Positions 23,413 through 33,143 are shown, counted from the first letter of the stretch. The stretch: DNA of 64,000 bases from DAOULT01 sp964646625 (GCA_964646625.1 CAZYHC010000008.1:76722-140721); one strand, 5' to 3'. Numbers and translations: made by a program. The notes: generated by a model from the letters alone, not told the origin.

Positions 23413-24468
23413 TCAATGTTCATCGGGGCCGTGACCAATGACCGCCATCGAGAAAAATACCAGGGTGAGCATCATGAACACCAGGGCCTGGATGAGCCCG
23501 ACGAACAGTTCCAGGCCATAGAAAGGGAGAGAAACCAGGTAAGGGATGAGAAAAGCCATGACCCCTAACAGCACCTCGCCGGCGAAGACGTTGCCGAAGA
23601 GTCGGAAGGAGAAGGAAATGATCTTGGCCAACTCGCCAATGGTTTCCAAAAGTCCTACGAAGAGGTCAATGGCTCCGATCATGGCCCCCTGTTTGAAGCC
23701 CGTGAAGTTGATGAATTTGCTGAAATATCCCAGTCCCAGGGCCTTGATCCCGAAATACTGGGTCAGGAACACGGAGATAAGGGCCAGGGCCAGGGTGGTG
23801 TTGAGGTCTGTGGCCGCCGAGCGCAATAAAGGAGCCACTACGTAACCCTGCCCCTCGCCATACTCTTCATGACTGGCCTCCTCTCCTTCTGGGGTCTCAA
23901 GCTCGCCTCCCATGATCGTCTCCTCTTCGCCGGGTGCGATCTTTTCCGGGGTCAGCACCCCCAGGCCCGCCACCCACTTAACAACATATCCCTCGCCGCG
24001 GTGAGGGTGCTCCAGGACACCCACACTGCCGTACAAAGGCAGGATGCCCAGCCAATTGGAAGTGATAACAAACAGGAAAATAGTCATCACGATCGGGAAG
24101 AACTGAGGAGCCCAGGATCCGGCCACCTCCTCGGTCAGATCATAGAACATCTCGACGAGCATCTCCACCAGGTTTTGCAGCCTGCCCGTGGGGACCAGGG
24201 CCTCAGCCGGTTCCTTTTGCAGATCTTTTTTCCTGATACCCCTGGTGGCGAAATGGGACAGGACGATAAGAAGGATCATGGTCACCCAGGTGGCAAGCAG
24301 GGTGTTGGTTATAGGTACATTCAACCCAAACAGGCGAATATGGATGACCTTCTCGGCAGCGACCGCGATCTCAGGGGGAGCAATGCGGCCAGATAAGTAG
24401 AAAAGAGCAAGAATTACCACCACAACCGCGATGTAGATCAACCTCTTTGTCGAGAGAAGTTTTGACAC
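23413..24468 (-). CDS. atpB: ATP synthase a subunit
   Basis: 351 residues, longer than usual. The essential Arg lies in SFRLFGNVFAGE, with the later ALVFMMLTLVFFSMAV helix forming the half-channels. Extra length comes from an acidic insertion of about 50 residues (about 165-215, rich in Glu and Gly) after the helix ending NWLGILPLYGS. GTG start behind GGGGG. It conducts protons to the c-ring at the stator interface. Confidence 0.94.
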   Translation of the reverse strand: MSKLLSTKRLIYIAVVVVILALFYLSGRIAPPEIAVAAEKVIHIRLFGLNVPITNTLLATWVTMILLIVLSHFATRGIRKKDLQKEPAEALVPTGRLQNLVEMLVEMFYDLTEEVAGSWAPQFFPIVMTIFLFVITSNWLGILPLYGSVGVLEHPHRGEGYVVKWVAGLGVLTPEKIAPGEEETIMGGELETPEGEEASHEEYGEGQGYVVAPLLRSAATDLNTTLALALISVFLTQYFGIKALGLGYFSKFINFTGFKQGAMIGAIDLFVGLLETIGELAKIISFSFRLFGNVFAGEVLLGVMAFLIPYLVSLPFYGLELFVGLIQALVFMMLTLVFFSMAVIGHGPDEH

Positions 24469-24496
24469 TCGTTTCCCCCTCCTTCCCTAATTTTCA

Positions 24497-24757
24497 TTAA
24501 TTTTCATTATTCTGTTCTGGGCTATCCGGTCTATCGCCCTCAGGCTTTTCGTCTATTTCGGCAAAGCCGGTCATGGTCATACGATAAACGATCACCGTGC
24601 TGGTCACAATGCCCGCAAGCATCCCCACCAGAATAAAAAGAGGCGCGGTGCCCAATTTCTTATCCAGCCATAACCCAACCCCCAGCGGGATGAGAATGGT
24701 GAAAACGACCAGCCAGCCCATTTTCATGGCCCAACTGAGCCAGCGCATATCCTCCAC
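24497..24757 (-). CDS. AtpZ/AtpI-type membrane protein at the head of the ATP synthase operon
   Basis: About 86 residues from GTG 24757, placed 7 nt after GGAGGT; GTG 24766 or ATG 24748 are alternatives. Two membrane helices (MGWLVVFTILIPLGVGLWL and APLFILVGMLAGIVTSTV) and an acidic, Asn/Pro-rich tail fit the short F1Fo-associated AtpZ/AtpI family. That family helps c-ring assembly or magnesium/calcium supply. First gene of the operon, 28 nt ahead of atpB. Confidence 0.8.
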   Translation of the reverse strand: MEDMRWLSWAMKMGWLVVFTILIPLGVGLWLDKKLGTAPLFILVGMLAGIVTSTVIVYRMTMTGFAEIDEKPEGDRPDSPEQNNEN

Positions 24758-24794
24758 CAGCCTCACCTCCCCTGGTCATTGTGAATTCGGCCAC

Positions 24795-24823
24795 ATTATA
24801 ACAAAGACCAACCAAAAAGGCAA
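24795..24823 (-). promoter_or_regulatory. ATP synthase operon promoter
   Basis: Minus-strand TTGCCT, 17-nt spacer, TATAAT, about 40 nt upstream of the first start codon. Divergent from the promoter at 24844-24872. Confidence 0.75.
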
Positions 24824-24843
24824 GTCAGACTGCCCGTGTGCAG

Positions 24844-24872
24844 GTGACAACGGTAGCTACCTGTGCTATAAT
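24844..24872 (+). promoter_or_regulatory. Promoter for the LivJ-type binding protein
   Basis: GTGACA, 17-nt spacer, TATAAT, about 30 nt upstream of GTG 24905. Its -35 lies 20 nt from that of the divergent atp promoter. Confidence 0.65.
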
Positions 24873-24904
24873 AGCCTATATTCTCTACCGAGGTGCACCC
24901 CAAC

Positions 24905-25978
24905 GTGAAGCGGTTTTTTCTAAGTCTGCTGCTCACCTTAAGCCTCAGTGGTTGTGCGGTGACGGTGACCAGACCCCTGCTCAAAATCGGCCTGGTGGCT
25001 CCGTTCGAGGGCCTGAAGCGGCCTATAGGCTACCAGGTCCTGTACGCCGTCAAATTGGCTATCCACGAACGGAACCAGGCCGGTGGCGTGGGCGGTTACC
25101 TGGTGGAATTGGTGGCCCTAAACGATAACGACGACCCCCTGGCCGCGATCCAGCGAGCGCAGGAGATGATCGTCGATCCCGACGTGATGGGGGTCATCGG
25201 TTATTTTTCCAGCGCCACCGCTGGGGCCGCCGCAGACGAGTACCATCAAGCAGGGCTGGCTCTCATCTCTCCGACCGCCTCGGCCAGGGTAGATTACGCC
25301 GAAGTTTTCCGCCTGTATCCCGACAACCATCTCCTGGGCAGAGAGGCCGCGTACTACGCCCTGACCGCACTGGGGGCGCAACGGCTGGCCGTTCTGCGCG
25401 GCGACGATAACCTGGCCGCAGCCTTCATCGCCGCTGCTGAAGAGGGCGGCGGGAACGTGGTATTAGATGCCGAGGCCGGGCCAGAGGGATGGCTGACCAG
25501 AGCGGTGGAAGCCGCCCCTGACCTGATTTTTTTCAGCGGCAGAGCCCTGGAAGGAGTGGAGGCCGCCCAGCGCATACGGGAGACAGGACTATCGACCGTT
25601 TTTATGGGGGGCAGCGAATTCAGCGACCCCCAGTTTGTCCAGGTCGGAGGAGAAGCGGTGGAAGGCGCGTATTACGTTTCTGCCGTGCCCCCCTGGGAGG
25701 AAGCTCAGGCTTTTGTGGATGGCTATCAAGCCCTGGCTGGCCGCCCGCCTGGCCCTTACGCTATCCTGGCCTACGATGCGGCCAACGTTCTCCTGGAAGC
25801 CCTGGCGCGGATAGAGGGACTTCCCGACCGTCAGGCAGTGGTTGCCGCCCTGGCCGGGACGAAAGATCATCGCGGCCTGATGGGGCCCATTGCCTTCGAT
25901 GCCACCGGCAGCCTGATGAACCCGGCGCTTTACCTCTATCACATCGTGGACGGTCAAAGGCAACCTGTACAACAGTGA
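24905..25978 (+). CDS. Branched-chain amino acid-type ABC substrate-binding lipoprotein
   Basis: 357 residues from GTG 24905 (GAGGTG 8 nt upstream; GTG 24893 is in frame but too close to that site). Lipoprotein signal MKRFFLSLLLTLSLSGC. The mature part is a type-I periplasmic-binding fold of the LivJ/Leu-Ile-Val class: KIGLVAPFEG then GYQVLYAVKLAIHERNQAGG at the start, VMGVIGYFSSATAGAAADEY in lobe 1. No permease or ATPase genes are adjacent, so it may serve a remote importer or act as a sensor. The ligand cannot be read from the sequence. Confidence 0.85.
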   Translation: MKRFFLSLLLTLSLSGCAVTVTRPLLKIGLVAPFEGLKRPIGYQVLYAVKLAIHERNQAGGVGGYLVELVALNDNDDPLAAIQRAQEMIVDPDVMGVIGYFSSATAGAAADEYHQAGLALISPTASARVDYAEVFRLYPDNHLLGREAAYYALTALGAQRLAVLRGDDNLAAAFIAAAEEGGGNVVLDAEAGPEGWLTRAVEAAPDLIFFSGRALEGVEAAQRIRETGLSTVFMGGSEFSDPQFVQVGGEAVEGAYYVSAVPPWEEAQAFVDGYQALAGRPPGPYAILAYDAANVLLEALARIEGLPDRQAVVAALAGTKDHRGLMGPIAFDATGSLMNPALYLYHIVDGQRQPVQQ

Positions 25979-25993
25979 ACCACTTATAACACA

Positions 25994-27823
25994 TTACTGA
26001 ACGCTATCCGCGCTCAATCCCATCTCTGGAATATCAGGCATAGCCTCCTCGTAGAGCCAGGCATCGAAAAACTGGCCCAGCTCCTGACCGCTGATTTCCT
26101 CTGCCACGGCCATAAAATCGGCGGTGCTGGCGTTGCCATACCGATAGCGGTCGTGATAGGTGCGCATAATGTCAAAGAAAGTTTCATCGCCAACCTCCAG
26201 GCGCAGGGCGTGCAGGGTCAAGGCGCCTCGCTCGTAGACACTGACATTGTACAGGTTATCGGCAGGCGGGTTGCCGGGCGCGGCGATCAGCGTCCCCTGG
26301 AAAATTTCCATGCCGCCGAGATTGTAGACGTTCAGCACGATCAGGGCCTGGTAGACCTCTCTGCCGGACATCTCCGCCACAGGCAGCGCACTCAGTATCT
26401 CCAGCATCTCCTGGCCGGACAGTTCGCCCTCCGGCAGCACGTCGATTATCTTCAGGATCAACTCATCAGACAGGTTCGTTCTGTCCTCGGCTGATGCCTC
26501 ATCAACCGTCAGTTCGTCGAGAGCCTCCCCCAGCTTCTCCATATCGGCCAGGACATCGGGGCCCAATTCACGCAATTGGGCCAGGGCCTCCTGACCAGAC
26601 AGGTCGTCGAACGGTGTCGGCTCACTGCCGAAGGGGAAGATAGAGCCATTGATAAGCTCGGAGATAGCGGCATAAATTTCGCGCACGATTTCGTCCAGCA
26701 CCTCCGGCCCGGCGCTGTGCTCGAACCACAGCCACGAGGCATACGTGGCAGAGCCTTCCTTCAGCCAGATGTCCTGCCATGTTTCCAGGCTCACGCTATC
26801 GCCGAACCATTGATGCGCCAGTTCGTGCGCGACAATCTCTTCCGAGGTCGCTTCCGTGAGTAGTCCCATGGGAGACTCCAGCTCCTCCGCATCGTCCTCA
26901 TCGAGAATACCCCGATCGAACACTGAGAGAGTCTGCGTCTCCAAGGCCCCTCCCCAATCCACGTCGGTCAAGACTACACCGTAGGCCTCAAATGGATAGG
27001 GACCGAAAATTTCACTAAAGAACTCGATCATCTCCGCCTGCCGCCCAAAAACCTCCGCCGCTTCTTCGGCCAGATGGGGCGGGAAAAAATTGCGGATGGG
27101 CAGACCTTCCGGCCCTTCCTCGGTCTGGGTGACCAGTTCGGCGACATTCACGGTGACGAGATAACTGGCCATCGGATAGCTGGACTCCCAGACATAGGTC
27201 GTCGCCCCGTCCGTTTCCACCGTTTCCTGCCACAGGCCATTGGCCACTGCCATGTACGGGTCAGGGACGGCGATACGTAAGGTGTATGTCGCCTTGTCCA
27301 GCGGGTGATCGTTGACCGGGTACCACGCCGCAGCGCCCGTCGGTTCGCTGATGACCACAACCCCGTCCTCGTAATTTATCCAACCGATGTCCTCTGTGGG
27401 GAATTCTCCGGGAACACCTTCGCCCGGCACGCCGCTGTAACTCACGATCACCGTGAAAATTTCGCCGTTCAGTAAAGGCTGGGAGGGGATGATCGTAAGC
27501 TCGCGCTCGTGCCGGCTATAGTCCGCGGGCACATCGTCAACCTGGATTTCGTCAACTGTCAAGCCCACGAAATCCAGGTTGAAAGCGCTCAAAGCTTCGG
27601 TCGCCTGGGCCTCCATGGTTGTCGTCCCGATGATGGTGTTGCTTGCCACGTCTACGGACAGGTCAAGGGTGTAATGCAGCGCATCGTAACCGCCGTTGCC
27701 CAGTTGGGGGAAAAACGGATCGCCTATGCCCTCCTCACCGGGCTGCGGGGCCTGCGCCATAGTGCTGGCCGGCATCAGCAACACCAGCAGCATTACTAGC
27801 ATTAAAATCGTGATTTTCCTCAT
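25994..27823 (-). CDS. Exported M1-family metallopeptidase
   Basis: 609 residues with a signal peptide ending near STMAQA. Zinc-site motif HELAHQW followed 18 residues later by the third ligand Glu in WLKEGSATY, as in M1 aminopeptidases. The usual GAMEN substrate motif reads GALET. An insertion of about 110 residues follows the catalytic domain (about 395-505), Leu/Glu-rich with repeated LSGQE units, before the C-terminal part resumes. Likely releases N-terminal residues from peptides outside the membrane. It follows the ABC/MFP cluster in the same direction after 61 nt that include a REP remnant. Confidence 0.87.
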   Translation of the reverse strand: MRKITILMLVMLLVLLMPASTMAQAPQPGEEGIGDPFFPQLGNGGYDALHYTLDLSVDVASNTIIGTTTMEAQATEALSAFNLDFVGLTVDEIQVDDVPADYSRHERELTIIPSQPLLNGEIFTVIVSYSGVPGEGVPGEFPTEDIGWINYEDGVVVISEPTGAAAWYPVNDHPLDKATYTLRIAVPDPYMAVANGLWQETVETDGATTYVWESSYPMASYLVTVNVAELVTQTEEGPEGLPIRNFFPPHLAEEAAEVFGRQAEMIEFFSEIFGPYPFEAYGVVLTDVDWGGALETQTLSVFDRGILDEDDAEELESPMGLLTEATSEEIVAHELAHQWFGDSVSLETWQDIWLKEGSATYASWLWFEHSAGPEVLDEIVREIYAAISELINGSIFPFGSEPTPFDDLSGQEALAQLRELGPDVLADMEKLGEALDELTVDEASAEDRTNLSDELILKIIDVLPEGELSGQEMLEILSALPVAEMSGREVYQALIVLNVYNLGGMEIFQGTLIAAPGNPPADNLYNVSVYERGALTLHALRLEVGDETFFDIMRTYHDRYRYGNASTADFMAVAEEISGQELGQFFDAWLYEEAMPDIPEMGLSADSVQ

Positions 27824-27859
27824 CAGCGCTTTCTCCCTTCAGTATAAATATCCTCATCC

Positions 27860-27874
27860 AGGTGCCAGGCACCT
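27860..27874. repeat. REP half/remnant
   Basis: AGGTGCCAGGCACCT is the REP family's outer arms joined without the CACTT...AAGTG centre, in the 61-nt gap between the membrane fusion protein and the M1 peptidase. Confidence 0.7.
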
Positions 27875-27884
27875 GATCGTGGCC

Positions 27885-30686
27885 TCAAGGGCCCCAATCC
27901 ACCACGCGCTCGTCCAAATTTTGATACTCGAAGGTCAGGTCGTCCAGAGTTCCCTCAAACAAGGGACGCTGACCGCTTCCATCGGCGTTCATGACGAACA
28001 GTTCCCATCGTCCCCGCACGTCTGTCAGGTAGACGATGCGTTGTCCATCGGGCGACCAGGCCGGGGACACGCTGTTGACAGGAACAGCCGCCTTCGCCGG
28101 GCTTTCGGTCAGCGGGGTGCGCCCGGCACCATCGGCGTTCATGACCATGATCTCGTAGTGGTCGTCAGACCAATGCTGGAAAGCGAAGCGCATCCCATCG
28201 GGCGACCAGGCCGGGGAGCGGTCCAGAGTCCCCTGCTGAGACAGAGACTCGGCATTGGGATTCTGGCTGACGGCCGGGGCGGTGTCCTCCCAGGTCAGGG
28301 CCAGGCCCTCGTCGCTGGCGTAGGCGATGCGCGTCCCATCGGGTGACCAGGTGGGCGAATAACTGAAGTCGTGACTGTAAAGCTCGCTGAAGGAGCCGTC
28401 CCCCAGGCGGACCACGCCCAGCTTCCACCACGGATCGGCCGACATCTCGAAGCAGTCACGAACAGAATCAGGCTCGCCGGGAATGCTGTTCTTGAGACAC
28501 TCCTCCCGGCTTTGCGGATTTCCCTCATGCTGATAGGTGAAAACGAGGCGCGTCCCGTCCGGCGACCAGTCGGGCGCCTTGATCTGGGGCGCGCCAAAGA
28601 TCTGGCGTTCTCCCGTACCGTCGGCGTGGACGACGTAGAGCCCATACGGGAAGTCCCAACGGGCGAAAGCCACCCGGTCGCCGTCGGGTGACCAGGTGGG
28701 GTCGAGGCCCTGGGCCAGACGACGGAGGCCCGTGCCGTCGGCATCGATGCTGTAGATGCCCCCTCCACTGGCAGTCTGAAACACCAGTTTGCCGCTCAGT
28801 TCGTCGCCATCGCCAGCCGAGGAAGACGCCAATGGCGTCGGCGTCGGGCTGGAGGCCAACACGGCGGGCGTCGGCGTCGGGCCGGAGGCCGACACGATGG
28901 GCGCCGTCTCCAAAGAGCCCTTCAGCCGCACATAGGTTTCTTTGCCAGAGATCCAGCCTGTGCCGCTGGCGGCCTCGGGATAGGCGATCTGTAACCAGCC
29001 GGTGGCCGGGTCCCGGCCGATGACCTCCACTTCCTGACCGTACTTCAGATGGCCCAGCTTCGAGTAGTCCGTACCCGGCCCGCTCCTGACGTTCAAGCCC
29101 TGCGCCACCACCTCGGCCTTGAGAACAACCGTTGTGGGGGTTGGAGCGGCCGTAAGCAACGAGGCCGGGGTAGCGATAGGCGTCGGAGTCGAGGTGGCGG
29201 TGGGCGGCGGGAGGGTGCTGGTGGGCTCCGCTTCCATCTCCGGCTCTGTCTCTGTGGACGGCCAGGGGGTGGCCGTAGGGAATAGCCCGACAGGCACCTC
29301 TGTGGCTGGCACCCCGGTTGGCGAGACCATAGGCGACTTGGTTATGGACTCCTCCATGGTCGGCTCGGATGCAGACCCGATGCTGACGGCGGCGGTCATA
29401 TTCCAGCGCAGCCGATTATCTTGCTGGTCGGGTTTAATGATCACGGTATAAGTGATGTCCCCCTGCTTGTCCTCGCCGATGGCCTTGATACGGGTCACCC
29501 TGCCCGTCAGCTCCAGGCCGGGAAAGGCGTCAACGGTGATGATCACCGGGTCACCCTCGTGGACATCAACCACACCCAGTTCCGTCAGGTCGTCGGTCTC
29601 GATTTCCCAGGCGGAGAGATCAGCCAGGTGGGCGATAGATACGCCAGGGGCCACGTACTCGCCGGCCTTAAGGTCGAGAGAAACCACTGTACCGGAGAAG
29701 GGGGCACGCAACTCTGCATCGGCCAGGGCCGCCTTCGCTCGCCCCAACTCGGCCTGAGCCGCAGCCACGTCCGCCTCGGCCTTGGCGATGGCCTCGGCGC
29801 GCTCCCCGGCCTCAAGCAGGTCCAGCTCGGCCTGGGCGCGGCGGACCTCTGCTTCGGCCGCCGCGACGTCCGCCTCGCTGGCCCCCCGCAGCAGCCGGGC
29901 CAGCGCATCCTGGGCCTGCGCCACTCGCGAGCGGGCCTCGGCGATGTCCGCCTCGGTGGGACCCTCCACGGCGATGTTATAACTGGCCAGCGCCGTCTCG
30001 TAATTGATGGTGGCCTGCTCCAGCCTTACCGCCTGCGGCAACAGGCCGATGTCGGCCCGATAGGCCACCTCGTCGTAGGCCTCCTGCGCCTGCTTGAGGG
30101 AGAGTTCGGCGCGGTGCAGTTCGTAGGCGGCCACCTTGATCTCGTCCTCGGTGGGGCCATCCAGCACCTTTTGCAGCCTGGCCTGGACTGCGGCCAGTTC
30201 GGCCCTGGCGGCGGCGATCTCTTCTGGATAAGCCTCTTCTTTAACCTGGGCCAGCCGCGCCTGGGCGACCTCGACGGCCGCCTTCGCAGCGGCGATCTGC
30301 TCCTGACGGGCGCCAGCCTTCAGCTCATCCAGTTGAGCCTGGGCGCGCTGGAGTTGGGCCTCAGCCTGGACAACCGCTGCCGCCTGCTGAGCCGCGTTGA
30401 GCCGCAAGATCGCCTGGCCGGCCTCGACGTGGTTCCCTTCAACCACCAACACTTCGGTCACCAGGCCGCCGGTCGGCAGGCTGAGCTCCGCGCTTTGCAC
30501 CGGCACCACCTTCGCCTCCGCCACCACCAGGCTTCCTACCTGTATAGGTTCCCCGGTTATGGTGGCTTCTGGCCCCGCTTCCGGCGCTGCTTCCGGCGCG
30601 GCGAACATATTCATGCCCCTGAGAACCAGGAAGGCCCCGCCAGCCAGGACAGCGAGCACCACAATCACAATAATCGCTTTTTTCAC
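27885..30686 (-). CDS. Membrane fusion protein (HlyD/MacA type) fused to SH3b and TolB-like propeller
   Basis: 933 residues. An N-terminal membrane anchor (4-22) leads to a biotinyl-lipoyl-like half motif (about 60-100), a very long Ala/Glu/Gln coiled-coil hairpin (about 105-335), the second lipoyl half with LRAPFSGTVVSLDLKAGEYV and a beta-barrel to about 450. This is a complete MacA-like periplasmic adaptor. It continues through a Pro/Thr-rich linker into an SH3b domain (about 537-600), a second linker and a propeller of WSPDGT repeats to the end. The last third is paralogous to the protein at 3288-4667. GTG start behind TAGGAGG. It lies 54 nt after a MacB-like permease gene, so it is the adaptor of that exporter, with an appended extracytoplasmic binding head. 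Confidence 0.88.
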   Translation of the reverse strand: MKKAIIVIVVLAVLAGGAFLVLRGMNMFAAPEAAPEAGPEATITGEPIQVGSLVVAEAKVVPVQSAELSLPTGGLVTEVLVVEGNHVEAGQAILRLNAAQQAAAVVQAEAQLQRAQAQLDELKAGARQEQIAAAKAAVEVAQARLAQVKEEAYPEEIAAARAELAAVQARLQKVLDGPTEDEIKVAAYELHRAELSLKQAQEAYDEVAYRADIGLLPQAVRLEQATINYETALASYNIAVEGPTEADIAEARSRVAQAQDALARLLRGASEADVAAAEAEVRRAQAELDLLEAGERAEAIAKAEADVAAAQAELGRAKAALADAELRAPFSGTVVSLDLKAGEYVAPGVSIAHLADLSAWEIETDDLTELGVVDVHEGDPVIITVDAFPGLELTGRVTRIKAIGEDKQGDITYTVIIKPDQQDNRLRWNMTAAVSIGSASEPTMEESITKSPMVSPTGVPATEVPVGLFPTATPWPSTETEPEMEAEPTSTLPPPTATSTPTPIATPASLLTAAPTPTTVVLKAEVVAQGLNVRSGPGTDYSKLGHLKYGQEVEVIGRDPATGWLQIAYPEAASGTGWISGKETYVRLKGSLETAPIVSASGPTPTPAVLASSPTPTPLASSSAGDGDELSGKLVFQTASGGGIYSIDADGTGLRRLAQGLDPTWSPDGDRVAFARWDFPYGLYVVHADGTGERQIFGAPQIKAPDWSPDGTRLVFTYQHEGNPQSREECLKNSIPGEPDSVRDCFEMSADPWWKLGVVRLGDGSFSELYSHDFSYSPTWSPDGTRIAYASDEGLALTWEDTAPAVSQNPNAESLSQQGTLDRSPAWSPDGMRFAFQHWSDDHYEIMVMNADGAGRTPLTESPAKAAVPVNSVSPAWSPDGQRIVYLTDVRGRWELFVMNADGSGQRPLFEGTLDDLTFEYQNLDERVVDWGP

Positions 30687-30740
30687 TTTGTACCTCCTAA
30701 TACCCTGATACGATAAATTCTACACATTGCGCTTTACTCA

Positions 30741-33140
30741 TTATCCATACGACAACACTTCACGCACGGTGAGCTGCGAAGCACTCCGCGCTGGCAGGTA
30801 GCTCGCCAGGGAAGCTATGCCGGCCACCACCACCAGCCAGAGCAAGGTGCCGCTCACCGAAAAGGTATAGACCAGTGGCTCTTGCATGAAGGACAACCCT
30901 ACGGCATCGCTGAGCAGTTTGCTGATCGGCAGAGCGGCCAAAGTCCCAATGCACCAACTGATCACGCCGATGAGGATCCCTTCAACCATGACGTTCTGGA
31001 GCACGGCGCGGTCCGAGGCTCCGATGGCGCGCATCACGCCGATCTCGCGCGTCCGTTCCAGCACGTTGATGCTCATCGTCCCCATCAGGCCCAGCCCGCC
31101 GACCACCGCCAACAGAATAGCCATAATCAGGAGGAAGACCACGATAATGTCGAACTGGGACTCGATCTGATTGCGCAGGTCGTAGTTCGTCCCTGTGGAA
31201 CTGATGCGCAGGCCGAGACGGTTGAAACGTTCTTCCAACCTCTTCACCATTTCAGACTGGAAATCCCCATCGTGCTGCTCGGTCACAACGTGCATCCTGG
31301 AAGCTTTCCCCACCTCACACAAGACGTGCGCCAGGTAGGGATAATTGGCATACAAGAAAGGGCCCACCAGCACACTTTTGACCCGACCGACCACGTGCCA
31401 GGTCCTCTCCAGCCCCTCGGTTTTGAGCACGATCTCGTCGCCCACCTTAACGTCGGGCTCTTCCTTGACCACTTCGCTGTTAATAACCACGGCGTTCTCA
31501 TCTTCCGGGAGCAGCCAGCGTCCCTCCAGGAGGGTAGGCCGGAGCATTTCGGTCCCGGCGGGAAGGCCTATAGTCAGGAGCCTGTCGCTCTCGCTGTCGT
31601 CATCGCGTATGCGAAGCGAGGGGACGAAGAGCCAGCTTTCCGCGCTGACCGCGCCCGGCACGCTCAGCGCCTCGCGCTCGATTTGCTCGATACGATAGGG
31701 GCGACTGAAGTCGATCTCGATGTCATATTGAAAGTAGGCCAACGCTTCATCAAGGGTGAGGAGCAGCGAATCTCTTACGCAGAAGACGGCAATGAAGGTG
31801 GCCCCGCCTAAGATCAAGGTCACGAGCGTGAGGGCCAGCCGCCCCCGGTTACGAAAGGTGTTGCGCAGCGCCAGCAGCAAGGGACGGGACAGGCTGCGCA
31901 CCTGCTTGAGTAGCCGGTCGATGAAGCTCTCCCCAAATTCGCCCCCGCCCAATCCGTAGTCAGTAAGCGCCTCGCGCACCGTGACGCGGGTACCAGCAAT
32001 GACGGGGTAGAGGGCCGCCAGAAAGGGCACCAGGAGGCCGACCGCAACCTGGATAACGATCACCAGGGGCGGCACGTAAAAGTTCACGATGTCGTAGTTC
32101 ATGAGACCGGCTATGAAATTGATGTTGGCGCGTGCGCCCAGCGCGCCCAGCGGCACCCCGATGATCAGCGCGCACACCCCGAAGATCAGAACCATGACGA
32201 AGTACATCCCCATGATCTGGCCGGCACTGGCGCCGATGGATTTCATTATCCCAATGTGCTTGACGTGCTGCGCCAACAGGGCTGAAATGGTGTTAATCAC
32301 CAGGAACCCGCTCAGGAGAAGCGAGAGAAAGCCAAGCACGCCCATAAGGAGCAACATGGCCTGGGTAGGATCGTGCACCGGGGACTCGCCTGGCTTGTTA
32401 ATCTCCGTAAATACGACTACCTGCCCGCTCTTCTCGACCTTATCCTCCACCTTTTTAACCACGCGCTCGACGTGTTCCCTGTCGAACGCGTTTTCGGCCA
32501 CGACGATGTGCAACTCGTTGAAGTCGCGCGGCTCGCCCAGCCATTCGAGGGTGTCGAAGGTGATGTAGCCGTAGGCCACGCCCGAAAAGAAAGGCGGAGA
32601 GCGGCTGATGTCGTGGGTAACGCCGGCGATGCGCAACTGGCGCGTTTTGAGGTTGGGCGGCTCGATCAGCAACGTATGGCCCACCTTCTTGTCGTCCAGG
32701 CCGAGCCCACCCTGAAACCCACCGCGCTCGATAAGCACTTCGCGTTCCGGTGGGGGCCACGCCCCGCTCTCCGACCAGATCTTGTTGATCCGAATGTCGT
32801 CGTAGTCGTCGATGGCGAAAAGCTGGAGGTCGCGCCACTCGTCTGGCCCGGCCTGGAAGCGCACGCTAACGCTGCGCCGCCCCTCGGCCTCCCCCACTTC
32901 CCGCATGTGGCGCACCACCTCCACCAGGTCTTGGTCAAAAGCGTCCCTGACGATGATCGTCGCGTGGGCAGGATCGATGGCGGCATAGCTGGCGGACATG
33001 TCCTTCGACAGGATCTCCCGCGAGGTGGCGATCATGCCTACGGCGAAGACCCCGACCGCAATGGAGAGCACCACCAGCACGGTGCGCGTCATATTTCCCT
33101 GGATGTCGCTCAATACCTTGTACCAGCGTGGGTTGAGCAT
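30741..33140 (-). CDS. MacB/FtsX-type ABC transporter permease, copy 2
   Basis: 799 residues. Architecture of a duplicated FtsX-like permease: first membrane helix at about 18-40 (TRTVLVVLSIAVGVFAVGMI), a large extracytoplasmic domain, three helices at about 265-400, a central helix near 430, a second large domain and a final three-helix FtsX block (GLGLMGTMSINVLERTREIGVMRAIGA). Such permeases drive lipoprotein or substrate release and exporter mechanotransmission rather than transport through a channel. Starts 3 nt after its ATPase gene ends. Paralog of 35640-38024. Confidence 0.9.
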   Translation of the reverse strand: MLNPRWYKVLSDIQGNMTRTVLVVLSIAVGVFAVGMIATSREILSKDMSASYAAIDPAHATIIVRDAFDQDLVEVVRHMREVGEAEGRRSVSVRFQAGPDEWRDLQLFAIDDYDDIRINKIWSESGAWPPPEREVLIERGGFQGGLGLDDKKVGHTLLIEPPNLKTRQLRIAGVTHDISRSPPFFSGVAYGYITFDTLEWLGEPRDFNELHIVVAENAFDREHVERVVKKVEDKVEKSGQVVVFTEINKPGESPVHDPTQAMLLLMGVLGFLSLLLSGFLVINTISALLAQHVKHIGIMKSIGASAGQIMGMYFVMVLIFGVCALIIGVPLGALGARANINFIAGLMNYDIVNFYVPPLVIVIQVAVGLLVPFLAALYPVIAGTRVTVREALTDYGLGGGEFGESFIDRLLKQVRSLSRPLLLALRNTFRNRGRLALTLVTLILGGATFIAVFCVRDSLLLTLDEALAYFQYDIEIDFSRPYRIEQIEREALSVPGAVSAESWLFVPSLRIRDDDSESDRLLTIGLPAGTEMLRPTLLEGRWLLPEDENAVVINSEVVKEEPDVKVGDEIVLKTEGLERTWHVVGRVKSVLVGPFLYANYPYLAHVLCEVGKASRMHVVTEQHDGDFQSEMVKRLEERFNRLGLRISSTGTNYDLRNQIESQFDIIVVFLLIMAILLAVVGGLGLMGTMSINVLERTREIGVMRAIGASDRAVLQNVMVEGILIGVISWCIGTLAALPISKLLSDAVGLSFMQEPLVYTFSVSGTLLWLVVVAGIASLASYLPARSASQLTVREVLSYG

Positions 33141-33143
33141 GGC

